A stretch of DNA of 64,000 nt from JBKBKC01 sp046294265 (GCA_046294265.1 JBKBKC010000006.1:124001-188000), one strand, 5' to 3'; counted from the first letter of the stretch, positions 28,700-36,868 are shown. Translations and numbers: made by a program. The notes: generated by a model from the letters alone, not told the origin.

Positions 28700-29353
28700 T
28701 CACCGGTTCCGCTGGCCGCGCGCCAGCGCGCGCTGCGCCTCGGCGGCAATCTGGCTCTGGCTGCGCTGAAAGCCCTGCACATCGGGCGTGGTGATGTTCA
28801 TGACCACCGTCACCGGCCGCCCGCCCCCCGCCGCCTGCACGCCCAGCCGCCCATCGGCCCCGCGCGCCAGCGGCATGATCGCCTCGGGCCCCGCCTCGCC
28901 CATCAGGCCCCGCCCGCCCCGCATCGGGAACGACACGGGCGACGACACCACGCCGCCCATCGCAAAGGGCATCACGCGGCCCTGCGTGAACGCGCCACCC
29001 TTCTCAAAGGGCATGATCCCGCTGATCAACCCGTTGATCCCGTTGGAGATCGCGCCCCCGATGGCATTCTGCACCGGCCTCAACGCCGCCGCATAGAAGG
29101 TGTTGGAAATCGACTGCCCCAACCCCTTCAGCGCATCCGACAGCTTTGCCCCGTCGAACACCAGCCCGTCGAAGGCCCGCCGCAATCCACCCCCGATCCC
29201 CGCCGACAGGCTGCCCACCTCGCGCCCGGTCCAGACCATGCTGTCGCGCATCCGGCCCAACTCGCCGTCAAAGGCCGCCGCCACCCCCGCCGCCGTCCCC
29301 AGGCTCGCCTCCAAGGCCGCCACCTGCGCCTCGAACTCCTCGATCCCCGCCAT
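28700..29353 (-). CDS. GTA gp11: short tail tape-measure protein
   Basis: Tape-measure protein of 217 residues, short as expected for the stubby GTA tail, whose length it sets. The N-terminal part is helical (EEFEAQVAALEASLGTAAGV). The middle is rich in Gly and hydrophobic residues (AIGGAISNGINGLISGIMPF), and the C-terminal block GEAGPEAIMPLARGADGRL is shared by phage tape measures. ATG 29353 has an AGGAAAGGGCAGGG ribosome site; GTG 29356 is an adjacent alternative. Its 5' end overlaps the gp10.1 frame by 86 bases. Confidence 0.92.
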   Translation of the reverse strand: MAGIEEFEAQVAALEASLGTAAGVAAAFDGELGRMRDSMVWTGREVGSLSAGIGGGLRRAFDGLVFDGAKLSDALKGLGQSISNTFYAAALRPVQNAIGGAISNGINGLISGIMPFEKGGAFTQGRVMPFAMGGVVSSPVSFPMRGGRGLMGEAGPEAIMPLARGADGRLGVQAAGGGRPVTVVMNITTPDVQGFQRSQSQIAAEAQRALARGQRNR

Positions 29354-29552
29354 CACCCTGCCCTTTCCTCACATCCGGAAACGCCGCCGCCAGCTCTGCC
29401 AGCCGCGCCCGCGTCAGGGGCGGGGCCGCAGCCTCCGCCCCCAGCATGATCCGCAACTCCACCGGGGTCAGCCGCCAGAACTCCTCGGGCCGCAGCCCCA
29501 GCCCATGCAGCCCCACCCGCATCAGCCCCGCCCAGTCGATGCGCCGGCTCAT
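29268..29552 (-). CDS. GTA gp10.1: tail assembly chaperone (TAC_6 / DUF2376 type), with an extended Gly-rich tail
   Basis: Small tail-assembly chaperone-like protein (94 residues). The first ~60 residues are family-like: DWAGLMRVGLHGLGLRPEEF, LTPVELRIMLG, ARLAELAAAFPD. After FPD the frame continues 32 codons into the start of the tape-measure gene, reading a low-complexity Gly/Asp/Arg stretch that is simply gp11 in another frame. The ordinary stop just before gp11 may have been lost here. It overlaps gp10 by four bases (ATGA). Confidence 0.85.
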   Translation of the reverse strand: MSRRIDWAGLMRVGLHGLGLRPEEFWRLTPVELRIMLGAEAAAPPLTRARLAELAAAFPDVRKGQGDGGDRGVRGAGGGLGGEPGDGGGGGGGL

Positions 29553-29869
29553 CCCTCGCCGGGCACCGTGAACGCGCGGGCCAGCAGCGCCGCCGCCACC
29601 CGCGCAGCCTCTACCGGCCCGCCCGCAATCTCGGCCGTCATCAGGTCGGCGGCCGTCCCCTGCCAGCCCCCGCCCCGCAGCCCCGCCACCACCAGCGCCA
29701 GCACATCGCGGCTGGAAAACCGCCCCGCCTCGAATCGCTCCGCCAGATCGACGAGGGATCCCGCCCCCAGCACCGCCTCCAGCTCTGCCAAGGCGCCCAG
29801 TGTCAGCTTCGCCACCCGCCGCTCTCCGTCCAGAACCAGCGCCACCTCGCCCGCAAAGGGATTCATCAC
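29549..29869 (-). CDS. GTA gp10: gene transfer agent tail-assembly protein
   Basis: Protein of 106 residues, matching the GTA gp10 family (tail assembly, Phage_TAC_11-like). Family blocks are MMNPFAGEVALVLDGERRVAKLTLGAL (a beta-rich N-terminus) and LEAVLGAGSLVDLAERFEAG. The C-terminus is rich in Ala. Two ATG codons in tandem start it (29869, 29866). It overlaps the major tail protein stop and gp10.1 by four bases each, so translation is probably coupled. Confidence 0.92.
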   Translation of the reverse strand: MMNPFAGEVALVLDGERRVAKLTLGALAELEAVLGAGSLVDLAERFEAGRFSSRDVLALVVAGLRGGGWQGTAADLMTAEIAGGPVEAARVAAALLARAFTVPGEG

Positions 29870-30279
29870 AGCGCCGTAAAGGTCAGAACGCCGGCCGAAG
29901 CCATGGTCATCTCATAGGTCGCCTCGCCATTGTGGCTCCCGGCATATTCCACCGCCGAGATCTGGAACCGCCCCTCGATCACCCCGAAGGACGGGATCAC
30001 CACCTGGAACAGCGGCACCTCGCCGTCGAAAAAGATCTGCCGCGCCCGGGCATCGGTCGCCTCGTCGCGAAACACGCCCGAGCCCGAGATGGTGGCCGAC
30101 TTGACCCCCGCCCCCGCCAGCAGTTCGCGCCACCCGCCCTGGCTTTCCAGACTGGTCACATCCACCGTCTCGGCGTTGAAACTGATCCGCGTGGCGCGCA
30201 GCCCCGCGATCGTCTCGAACGTCCCGTCGCCCGTCATGTCAAGCTTCACCAGCAAATCCTTGCCGCTCTGAACCGCCAT
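29866..30279 (-). CDS. GTA gp9: major tail (tube) protein, TP901-1 family
   Basis: Tail tube subunit of 137 residues, TP901-1-like. It begins MAVQSGKDLLVKLDMTGDG and has VDVTSLESQGGWRELLAGAG and SGSGVFRDEATDARAR, typical of GTA tail tubes, with a beta-sandwich pattern. The ribosome site GGAGGCGGAG is the strongest in the cluster, fitting high demand for tube subunits. It follows gp8 after a 57-base gap. Confidence 0.94.
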   Translation of the reverse strand: MAVQSGKDLLVKLDMTGDGTFETIAGLRATRISFNAETVDVTSLESQGGWRELLAGAGVKSATISGSGVFRDEATDARARQIFFDGEVPLFQVVIPSFGVIEGRFQISAVEYAGSHNGEATYEMTMASAGVLTFTAL

Positions 30280-30336
30280 CTCCGCCTCCGCTGTAGGGTG
30301 CGCGCCCGGCCCGCACCGCTGAATGAAATCCGTGCC

Positions 30337-30735
30337 TTACACCTCGACCCGCGCCCGGAACGTCAGGTCGATCCGCCGCGCCCCGCCGCTGTCCAGCCGC
30401 CGCGCCACCGCCCGCAGGAAACGCAGGCTCACCAGCCGCCCCCGCGCCAGCACCAGGGTCGCCCCGACCAGTTCGTCCGACACCGCCACCGCCACGTTCT
30501 TGGCCGCCTGAAACCCGCTCGCATCCGTGATCACGCTGATCGCCAGCCGATGCTCCGCCCCCCCGCCTGTGGCGTCCGAGGCGTCCAGCACCTCCTCCGG
30601 CCCGATCAGGATGAACGTCCCCCGGCCCGCCCCCTTGGGCAGCGCATCCACCACCGGCACCCCTGCCAGCGCCGAAGCGGTTGAAAGCCGCTGCCAGATC
30701 GCGGCCTGCAACGCCGCCGCCCCCGCATAGCTCAT
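30337..30735 (-). CDS. GTA gp8: tail terminator protein (DUF3168)
   Basis: Tail-terminator protein of 132 residues in the DUF3168 family, which caps the tail tube and joins it to the head. It begins MSYAGAAALQAAIWQRLSTA and has TFILIGPEEVLDASDA and HRLAISVITDASGFQAAKNV, typical of the family. ATG 30735 overlaps the gp7 stop as ATGA. Position between head connector and tail tube is as expected. Confidence 0.93.
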   Translation of the reverse strand: MSYAGAAALQAAIWQRLSTASALAGVPVVDALPKGAGRGTFILIGPEEVLDASDATGGGAEHRLAISVITDASGFQAAKNVAVAVSDELVGATLVLARGRLVSLRFLRAVARRLDSGGARRIDLTFRARVEV

Positions 30736-31070
30736 GCCGGATCCTCCTCACGCGCGGCGCAGACCAGGTATCGCCCGTCCGCATCCGCCTCGGTCACCGC
30801 CAGAATGGCAAACACCCGCGCCCCGTCGCGAAACCGCTGCCCCGCCACGGGCCGCGACGGCGCCCCAACCGGCGCGCCGCGCACCCACACCCGGAACGCC
30901 TGCACCGACAGCGGCACCTCCACCCCCGCAGCCTCGCGCCCGGAACCCGCGACCACCGCGCCCCAGAGCGTGCCGATCCCCGTCCAGGACTGCACGAACC
31001 CGCCCGCCCCATCGGGCGAAACAACCTCGCCCTCCAGCATCAGCGCCCGGCTCAGCCGCGGCGGCCTCAT
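30732..31070 (-). CDS. GTA gp7: head-tail joining (stopper) protein
   Basis: Head-completion protein of 112 residues similar to phage head-tail joining proteins. It starts MRPPRLSRALMLEGEVVSPD and has SWTGIGTLWGAVVAGSGRE and VWVRGAPVGAPSRPVAGQRF. RVFAILAVTEADADGRYLVC near the end is the recognisable head-tail joining block. It overlaps gp6 and gp8 by four bases each. The open +/- frames over the same bases look like shadows. Confidence 0.92.
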   Translation of the reverse strand: MRPPRLSRALMLEGEVVSPDGAGGFVQSWTGIGTLWGAVVAGSGREAAGVEVPLSVQAFRVWVRGAPVGAPSRPVAGQRFRDGARVFAILAVTEADADGRYLVCAAREEDPA

Positions 31071-31666
31071 CGCCCGCCCCCACCGAGCACCCGCACCGTG
31101 CGCCAGCGCGCGATCAGCGCCTGCACCGCCTGCGGCAGCCCGTCTCCCAGCCGCATCCCGCCCTCATGCCGCATCTCGTAATATTCGGCGGCCAGCAGGA
31201 ACACCGCCTGCGCGAGGTCCGCAGGCACATCGCCCCAGGCCCCGAAGCCCGCGGTAAACGCCACCTCGATCCGCCCCCCCGTGGGCGGCAGCGGCAAGAG
31301 ATACCCGGTCGAGGCGATCCTCGGCCGATGCGCATCCCGCACCAACCGCCATCGCGCCGGGTCCACCACCACCGCCACCCCGTCCGCATCCACCAGCCGC
31401 ACCTCGGCCACCGACACCACCGGCGCCACCGGCAGCGCCTGCTCGCCCGCCGCGCGCCAATCCTCCAGCGTCAGCAAGAACCCGCGCGCGATCAGCCTCT
31501 TGGATGTGCGCCCCTCGACCGCCGCCATGGCCGCCCGCAAGTAACTCTCGGCCAGCCCATCCTGCAGAGCATCGTCGGCAAAGCCCGACCCCAGCCGCAG
31601 ATGCGCCCTCAGCGCCGCGATCGGCAGCGCCGCCCCCGGTATCGTGCCCGTTTCCGTCAGATCCAT
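31067..31666 (-). CDS. GTA gp6: head-tail connector (adaptor) protein
   Basis: Connector protein of 199 residues (phage gp6-like head-tail connector) that docks on the portal. The N-terminal helical part LPIAALRAHLRLGSGFADDA and the C-terminal VPADLAQAVFLLAAEYYEMR are typical. ATG 31666 follows GGGGGACAGG. The open frame extends to 31753 through the hairpin region after the capsid gene but without a better start. There is a 158-base gap from the capsid stop, the longest inside the cluster. Confidence 0.92.
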   Translation of the reverse strand: MDLTETGTIPGAALPIAALRAHLRLGSGFADDALQDGLAESYLRAAMAAVEGRTSKRLIARGFLLTLEDWRAAGEQALPVAPVVSVAEVRLVDADGVAVVVDPARWRLVRDAHRPRIASTGYLLPLPPTGGRIEVAFTAGFGAWGDVPADLAQAVFLLAAEYYEMRHEGGMRLGDGLPQAVQALIARWRTVRVLGGGGR

Positions 31667-31757
31667 CCTGTCCCCCAAACCCCCGCAACCCTTCGCAAAA
31701 AAACCCGGACACGCGCCCCGACCGCTCGGACGGAGGGAGCTGCTAGACGGCACGGGT

Positions 31758-31811
31758 GGGGCGAAACCGCCCCCGCGCGCGCCCGGGGTCCGGCCCCGTC
31801 AGGGACCGGAC
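31758..31811 (-). terminator. Paired hairpins after the GTA capsid gene
   Basis: On the minus strand, 14 bases after the capsid stop, is GTCCGGTCCC-TGAC-GGGGCCGGAC (31811-31788), a 10-bp stem with one G-T pair. It is followed by GGGGCG-GTTT-CGCCCC (31773-31758). There is no long T-run, so this may be a weak terminator or a 3' mRNA stabiliser that lets capsid be made in excess over downstream tail proteins. Confidence 0.5.
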
Positions 31812-31824
31812 ATCGGCTCGCCCA

Positions 31825-33024
31825 TCAGGAGGTGGCGAAACGCAAGAGCTTGATCGCGTTGAAGTCGGTCACATCGCCGCCCACGCGCTTGGTGGCAAAG
31901 AACAGCACATGGGGCTTGGCGCTGAACGGGTCGCGCAGGATGCGCAGATCGGGGCGCTCCGCGATGGTATAGCCCGACCGGAAATCGCCGAACGCGATGG
32001 CAAAGGCATTGGCCGCGATGTCGGGCATGTCCTCGGCGATCAGCACCGGATAGCCCATCAGGATCGGCGGCTGCCCCGCCTGCAACCCGTCCGACCACAG
32101 GAAGCGTCCGTCCGCATCCTTCATCTTGCGCACGGCGCCCGCGGTTTTCGAATTCATCACGAAGGTCGCATTGGCGCGGTATTCCGCCCCCAGCGCATAG
32201 ACCAGGTTCACGATGGTATCCGCGGCATTGGTCGCCGGGAAATCCCCCGCCGCGCCTGAGGGCACATAGCCGATGTTGCCCCAGGTCCAGGAGGCGTTCG
32301 CCACCTTCGGCGGCAGAAGAAAGCCCTTGGGCTTGTCCACCCCGTCGCCCGACACGAAGGACGCGGCCTCGGCCCGGATGAACCGCGTGGCGATCTTGCC
32401 CGCAAGCCAGCCCTCCACATCAAAGGCGCTGTCGTCCAGCAACCGCTGGCTCGCCTTCGGCATCGCGCTCAGCTGGTGCAACCGGATCGAGATGCGCTCG
32501 ATCAGCGGCGTCGCCGTCTCGGTCTGGGCACCCGTCTCGGTGGCCCAGCCCGACCCCACCTCCGAGCGGTCGATCAGCACGTCAAAGCTCGTCGCCTCCA
32601 CCTGCACCACATTGGCGATGGCCCGTATCGACGAGGTGGCCACCAGCATCGACCGGATCGTGTCGGCCGTCTGCGGATCGACCAGATAGCCGCCATCAGC
32701 GGCCACGGCGGTGGACAGCGCCTTGCTCTCCAGCACCAGCCCCCGCAGCGCATCGTCATCGCCAGACCGCAGATAGGCGTCGAACGCCTTCTTGTGGGGC
32801 GCATCAAAATCGGCGGCACCCGCCAGGGCCGGGCGGCCGTAGTGATTGGTCTTGGTGGAAAGCAGGGTCATGCGTTCATCCTGTTGTTGCAACGCGGTTT
32901 TCACTTCGGCCTGAAACAGGCTGAATTCGTTCAGAAATCCAGACATGGCGTGGGTCACGTCCGCGCCCGGATGGCGGGCGCGGGGCATAGCTTCCCCGGC
33001 CCGAGCCTTGGTCTCGGTCATCAT
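31825..33024 (-). CDS. GTA gp5: HK97-fold major capsid protein
   Basis: Major capsid protein (399 residues) of the HK97 fold, main building block of the GTA head. The first ~100 residues are a scaffold-like delta domain (GFLNEFSLFQAEVKTALQQQ) that the gp4 protease would remove. The body begins near KALSTAVAADGGYLVDPQT, followed by ISIRLHQLSAMPKASQRLLD, FVSGDGVDKPKGFL and MGYPVLIAEDMPDIA, all capsid marks. AAGGA precedes two adjacent ATG codons (33024, 33021). It is followed by hairpins. Confidence 0.96.
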   Translation of the reverse strand: MMTETKARAGEAMPRARHPGADVTHAMSGFLNEFSLFQAEVKTALQQQDERMTLLSTKTNHYGRPALAGAADFDAPHKKAFDAYLRSGDDDALRGLVLESKALSTAVAADGGYLVDPQTADTIRSMLVATSSIRAIANVVQVEATSFDVLIDRSEVGSGWATETGAQTETATPLIERISIRLHQLSAMPKASQRLLDDSAFDVEGWLAGKIATRFIRAEAASFVSGDGVDKPKGFLLPPKVANASWTWGNIGYVPSGAAGDFPATNAADTIVNLVYALGAEYRANATFVMNSKTAGAVRKMKDADGRFLWSDGLQAGQPPILMGYPVLIAEDMPDIAANAFAIAFGDFRSGYTIAERPDLRILRDPFSAKPHVLFFATKRVGGDVTDFNAIKLLRFATS

Positions 33025-33052
33025 CTTTTCCTTTGGCTATGGGGTCCGGGGC

Positions 33053-33619
33053 CTAGCGCCCGGCCAGCATCCGGCGCGCATCCTCAAGGATGGTCGCCAA
33101 GTCGCGCCAGTGGTCACCCTCGGGCTCCTCGCCCTTGGCCGCCACCCGCGCCTCGGGAAGCATGGGAAACGTCACCAGCGACACCTCCCACAGCTCCAGC
33201 TCGGAAAGGATGCGCTGCCCCTTCCCGTCGCGTTCCGCACGCACCGTGCGGTATCCGATCGACAGCCCGTCGATCGCCCCCGCCCCGATCAGCGCCATCG
33301 CCTCGCGCCCCTGCGCCACATCCGTCAGGACGCGGCCCTTGACGTAAAGCCCCCGGTCATCCTCGCGCACCTCGTCCCACACGCCGATGGGCTGCGCCGG
33401 GTCATGCTGCCACAGCATCTTGACCCGCCGCCCCGCCGACCCGAGGGCCGCCAATGACGCGCCATAGGCCCCCCGCGCGACCACATCCCCCCCCTGATCG
33501 CGGCGGCCAAAGACCGAGGCATAGCCCTCGATCACCGCACCCTCGGTGACGGTGAACCCGCCCCCCTCGCCCTGGAACTTCAATTCCGGCGCGCCGAACA
33601 TCTGGTATCGTCCCATCAT
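33053..33619 (-). CDS. GTA gp4: HK97-family prohead protease
   Basis: Serine protease (188 residues) that matures the capsid. It contains the HK97-protease pattern VIEGYASVFGRRDQGGD, the catalytic His in LWQHDPAQPIG (His72) and Ser in IDGLSIGYR (Ser120), and the acidic ELWEVSLVTFPM block. It starts at one of two tandem ATGs (33619/33616) right after gp3.5 and is followed by the capsid gene after a 28-base gap. Confidence 0.95.
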   Translation of the reverse strand: MMGRYQMFGAPELKFQGEGGGFTVTEGAVIEGYASVFGRRDQGGDVVARGAYGASLAALGSAGRRVKMLWQHDPAQPIGVWDEVREDDRGLYVKGRVLTDVAQGREAMALIGAGAIDGLSIGYRTVRAERDGKGQRILSELELWEVSLVTFPMLPEARVAAKGEEPEGDHWRDLATILEDARRMLAGR

Positions 33620-33620
33620 C

Positions 33621-33863
33621 TCACCTCATCGCCGCTTTGATCAGCGCCTCCGCCCCCTGCGTCAGAAGGAACGCGGCCACCCCGAACACCCCCAGCCAGA
33701 TGCGCTTTTCCAGCCGCTCCAGCGTCGTCTCGATCTGGCCCAGCCGGTATTCCAGCGCGCCCCACCGCTCCTCGGCCACCCGCTCGTTGGCCTCGATCCG
33801 CGCCGCCGCCGCATCGAAACTGTCGAACAGATAACGCGAGCCCCCCGTCACCCGCCGCGTCAT
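33621..33863 (-). CDS. GTA gp3.5: small head-formation protein
   Basis: Small protein of 80 residues between portal and protease, matching the rcc01685-type GTA protein required for head formation. It has a helical/coiled part (ANERVAEERWGALEYRLGQI) followed by one membrane-like helix (RIWLGVFGVAAFLLTQGAEA). ATG 33863 overlaps the portal stop as ATGA, which decides the start against the longer frame. Confidence 0.88.
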   Translation of the reverse strand: MTRRVTGGSRYLFDSFDAAAARIEANERVAEERWGALEYRLGQIETTLERLEKRIWLGVFGVAAFLLTQGAEALIKAAMR

Positions 33864-35050
33864 GCCTCCTCCGGCAAGGGCGGCAGACCCAACAGCATCC
33901 GCTTCTCCGCCACGCTCAGGAAATCGGCCGCCGCCACCCGCGCCCATTGCTGGTCCCGCTCCATCGCCAGCGCGGGCACCTGGTCCAGATCGGGCCGCAA
34001 CTCCACCGCCTCGCCGGTGAACCCCTGCAACCAGTGCGACAAGGCCCCCGTGACCTTGGCCACCAAGGGCAGCACCGTCAGCCGGAAAAACGCCCGGTTC
34101 GCCTCCTGGTAATTGGCGTAAGTGGCATCCCCCGGGATCCCCATCATCATCGGCGGCACGCCAAAGGCGATGGCAATCTCGCGCGCCGCCGCCTCCTTGG
34201 TGCGGTGAAACTCCATGTCACTGGGCGAAAACCCCATCGGCTTCCAGTCCAGCCCCCCCTCCAGCAGCATGGGCCGCCCCGCATTGCGCGCGCCCTGGTG
34301 GTTGGCCTCCATCTCCGCCACCAGCCGGTCATATTGCTCGGCGCTCAGGGACGCCCCGCCATCCGCCCCCTTGTAGACAATCGCGCCCGAAGGCCGCGCC
34401 GCATTGTCCAACAGAGCCTTTGACCAGCGCGCCGCACTTGCATGCACATCCACCGCCACCGCCGCCGCCTGCATCGGCGAAAACCCGTAATGGTCGTCCT
34501 GCGGATGAAACGCCCGCAAATGGCAGACAGGCGCCACCTCGCCCGTCATGTCGAACCGGTGCTTGCGCCCCCCCACGGCATAGTCATAGGCCACCGGCCA
34601 GCCGTCCTGCCCCGGCACCACCGCCATCCGGTCCGACCGCAGCACATGCAACTCGCTAGGCACCCGGCCCGCCCCCGGCACCGCCTCCACATAGGCGTTC
34701 CCGGACAGCAGAAGCTGGCCGTAAACCGCCTCCAGCAGTTCCGCCCGCCCCTGCGCCGGATTGGGCCGCCGGATCAGGTCCAGCACCGGATGCACGTCAT
34801 ACCGCCGCTCGCAATCCTGCAACACCAAGGGCAGCGCCGCCGCAGCCTCCGCGATCAGCGTCACCGCCCGAAACCCGATCGGATTGCCCAGAAACCCCGC
34901 CCGCGTCAGGCTCACCGTATCGCGCGGACTCCAGGCCACCCGGCCCCCCGTGGCAAAGGCCACCACCCGGCCGGTCGCAGAGGCCTTCACCTCCGGCACA
35001 CCCGTCTCGACCGGGGCCACCGCACCCCGGCGCAAAAAGTCGAACACCAT
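33860..35050 (-). CDS. GTA gp3: HK97-family portal protein
   Basis: Dodecameric portal of the GTA head (396 residues), through which DNA is packed and released. Portal marks are GFLGNPIGFRAVTLIAEAAA, LRSDRMAVV, HLRAFHPQDDHYGFSPMQAA and KPMGFSPSDMEFHRTKEAAA, followed by GVPPMMMGIPGDATYANYQE. ATG 35050 has GAGGGAG upstream. It is separated from the terminase gene by 86 bases that hold a copy of the recurring 3' module. Confidence 0.95.
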   Translation of the reverse strand: MVFDFLRRGAVAPVETGVPEVKASATGRVVAFATGGRVAWSPRDTVSLTRAGFLGNPIGFRAVTLIAEAAAALPLVLQDCERRYDVHPVLDLIRRPNPAQGRAELLEAVYGQLLLSGNAYVEAVPGAGRVPSELHVLRSDRMAVVPGQDGWPVAYDYAVGGRKHRFDMTGEVAPVCHLRAFHPQDDHYGFSPMQAAAVAVDVHASAARWSKALLDNAARPSGAIVYKGADGGASLSAEQYDRLVAEMEANHQGARNAGRPMLLEGGLDWKPMGFSPSDMEFHRTKEAAAREIAIAFGVPPMMMGIPGDATYANYQEANRAFFRLTVLPLVAKVTGALSHWLQGFTGEAVELRPDLDQVPALAMERDQQWARVAAADFLSVAEKRMLLGLPPLPEEA

Positions 35051-35091
35051 GTCAGATCTCCCTCAGCCGCCGAAAGGCAAAGCCCTTGCCG

Positions 35092-35121
35092 CTTTCATCT
35101 TGGCCCAAATATCCCCGCCGG
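35092..35121 (-). repeat. 3' module E between GTA terminase and portal genes
   Basis: On the minus strand the core reads CCGGCGGGGATATTTGGGCC, then AAGATGAAAG. It follows the terminase stop by 16 bases in the sense direction, with only a weak hairpin (CGCC-TCC-GGCG) before it. It shares its CAAGATGAAAG tail with module G after nuoN. Confidence 0.7.
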
Positions 35122-35136
35122 AGGCGCCAGCACCCG

Positions 35137-36567
35137 TCACATGAACCGCACCCTGGGGTTCGACCGCACCGCCTTCGCAGGCTCCACGATCAGATCGGTC
35201 AGCGCCCAGACCAACGCATCCACCCGGTCGGGCGACCCCTTGCCCTGATAGCCCTGCACCGTCATGCGGCACATCTGGTCCTCCAGCGCCACAAGCCCCC
35301 GCAGATGCCCCACCCGGCCCTGCTCATAAAGCGCGGCCACCGGCTCGGCCCGCAACCGCTTGCCCGTGCTCGCATGCACCTTGCGGATCGGCACCTCGGC
35401 GGCCACGCCGCGGATCACGCTTTCCACCATGTCGCCGCCCATGTTCACCTCCGCCACGATCCGGTCGGCACCGTGCCGGTCATAGGCCGCCACCACCGCC
35501 CGCGCCCAAGCCTCGGGCGAAACCCCCTGCACGCTCGCATCCTCGATCACCACGGCGCGCCAGTCCTGAACCGGCCCCCGGCAAGTGGCCCCCACCACCA
35601 CGATCCCGCAGGTATCGGCCTTTTCCTTGCCGGTCGCGGGCGGGTCCACCGCCACCACGATCCGGTCGAAGGCCTCCGGCCGCTCCACCACCGCCGCCGC
35701 CAGCATCGCGGTGGTCCAAAGCGCCCCTTCCGCATCCTCGATCAGCTCGCCGTCCAGCTCCTGCCGCCCCTGCCGGGTTCCGCCGTAACGGGAATACACC
35801 TCCTTCAGAAAACTCTCGGCCAGAAAGGCCCGGTTGGCCTCGGTCGGCGCATGGGTCAGCACGCTCGAGGGGTTGCGCAATATCGCCTTCAGCACCCCCA
35901 CATTCTGCGGCGTCGTCGTCACCACGGCGCGCGGATCATCCCCCAGCCGCAACGCGAATTGCAGCATGTCCCAGGTCTCCTCGGCCTTCTTCCACTTGGC
36001 CAGCTCATCCACCCAGGCCGCATCGAACTGCGGCCCCCGCAGCGCCTCGGGGTCATGCGCCGAATAGACCTGCGCCACCGCCCCGTTGGGCCAGACCAGC
36101 CGCCGCCGCCCCGCCTCCCACTCGGGGCGCCGGTCGGGGGGCGAACAGGCCAGGATCCCGCTCTCCCCCATCACCATCACCTCGCGCGCCTGGTCAAAGG
36201 TCTCTCCCACCAACGCCACCCGGCTGCACCGGCCGGGGTCCAGCGGCCGCGCGCCTTCCACCTGCGCGCGCACCCACTCGGCCCCGGCCCGCGTCTTGCC
36301 CGCCCCGCGCCCGCCCATGATGACCCAGGTTCGCCAGGCCTCCTCGGGGGGCAGCTGGTGCGGCAGCGCCCAGAATTCGAACAGCCACGGCAAAGCCAGC
36401 AGCGCATTCTCGCTCAGGCCCGCCACGAACCCCTCAATCGCCTCCGGCGTCGCGGAGGCGAGCCAGACGGCGCCCGACCTCAGCCCGCGCGGCGTCCATG
36501 TCTGCGGCATAGCCGTGGACGCATCCGGCTGCCTGCTTGCGGAGTTTGTCAACGCGGTTCCTTTCAT
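35137..36567 (-). CDS. GTA gp2: terminase large subunit
   Basis: DNA-packaging ATPase/nuclease (476 residues in the longest form). The Walker A motif is GGRGAGKT (residues 85-92) and Walker B is FDAAWVDELAKW. The nuclease-domain acidic residues lie in VVAVDPPATGKE and VAEVNMGGD. The start is not settled: ATG 36567 overlaps gp1 by 134 bases, TTG 36552 has AAGGA at good spacing, and ATG 36510 lies nearer the conserved LALPWLFEFWALPHQLPPEE block. GTAs package random host DNA, so site-specific cutting is not expected. Confidence 0.95.
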   Translation of the reverse strand: MKGTALTNSASRQPDASTAMPQTWTPRGLRSGAVWLASATPEAIEGFVAGLSENALLALPWLFEFWALPHQLPPEEAWRTWVIMGGRGAGKTRAGAEWVRAQVEGARPLDPGRCSRVALVGETFDQAREVMVMGESGILACSPPDRRPEWEAGRRRLVWPNGAVAQVYSAHDPEALRGPQFDAAWVDELAKWKKAEETWDMLQFALRLGDDPRAVVTTTPQNVGVLKAILRNPSSVLTHAPTEANRAFLAESFLKEVYSRYGGTRQGRQELDGELIEDAEGALWTTAMLAAAVVERPEAFDRIVVAVDPPATGKEKADTCGIVVVGATCRGPVQDWRAVVIEDASVQGVSPEAWARAVVAAYDRHGADRIVAEVNMGGDMVESVIRGVAAEVPIRKVHASTGKRLRAEPVAALYEQGRVGHLRGLVALEDQMCRMTVQGYQGKGSPDRVDALVWALTDLIVEPAKAVRSNPRVRFM

Positions 36568-36763
36568 CCATGCTCAGCTCGAACGCCGCCTTCATGTCGC
36601 GCACCACCGCCAGGGCGGTGCGGGCATCCTCGAACCGATGCTCCTTCAACGCCCGCAACGCATTGGCCAGCGCCACCGCCGCATCCGTGAACTGCTCTTC
36701 CGTAAAGGCCAGCAGGTCCAATTCCCGCTGGTCCAAGTCCCCTGCCGAGACCCTGATTGTCAT
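36434..36763 (-). CDS. GTA gp1: small terminase-like protein
   Basis: First gene of the GTA cluster (109 residues), matching GTA gp1, a small-terminase-type protein. It is helical and charged (EEQFTDAAVALANALRALKE and TALAVVRDMKAAFELSMDER) with no catalytic motif. ATG 36763 follows GGGGCAACGGGCAG; 12 more codons are open upstream. The end overlaps the start of the large terminase in another frame, suggesting coupled translation. Its leader contains a strong intrinsic terminator and a possible promoter. Confidence 0.88.
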   Translation of the reverse strand: MTIRVSAGDLDQRELDLLAFTEEQFTDAAVALANALRALKEHRFEDARTALAVVRDMKAAFELSMDERNRVDKLRKQAAGCVHGYAADMDAARAEVGRRLARLRDAGGD

Positions 36764-36804
36764 CTGCCCGTTGCCCCGCCTCTCATGCCTGTTCCGCACG
36801 AGCG

Positions 36805-36842
36805 AAATGAAAAAGCGGCTCCGGGGTTGCCCCCGTGCCGCT
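36805..36842 (-). terminator. Intrinsic terminator in the GTA leader, before g1
   Basis: On the minus strand AGCGGC-A-CGGGG-GCAA-CCCCG-GA-GCCGCT forms an 11-bp stem with a small internal loop and a GNRA-like GCAA tetraloop. The sequence continues TTTTCATTT. It ends about 40 bases before the g1 start and lies about 30 bases after the candidate GTA promoter. It could end mltG read-through, attenuate GTA transcription or be the end of a ~60-nt small RNA. Confidence 0.75.
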
Positions 36843-36868
36843 TGCCCACCTCTTCTAGCATGTCACAA

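Noticed and set aside
22858..36763. Intact prophage
   Set aside because: Gene order matches R. capsulatus-type GTA; no integrase, repressor, replication genes or att sites.
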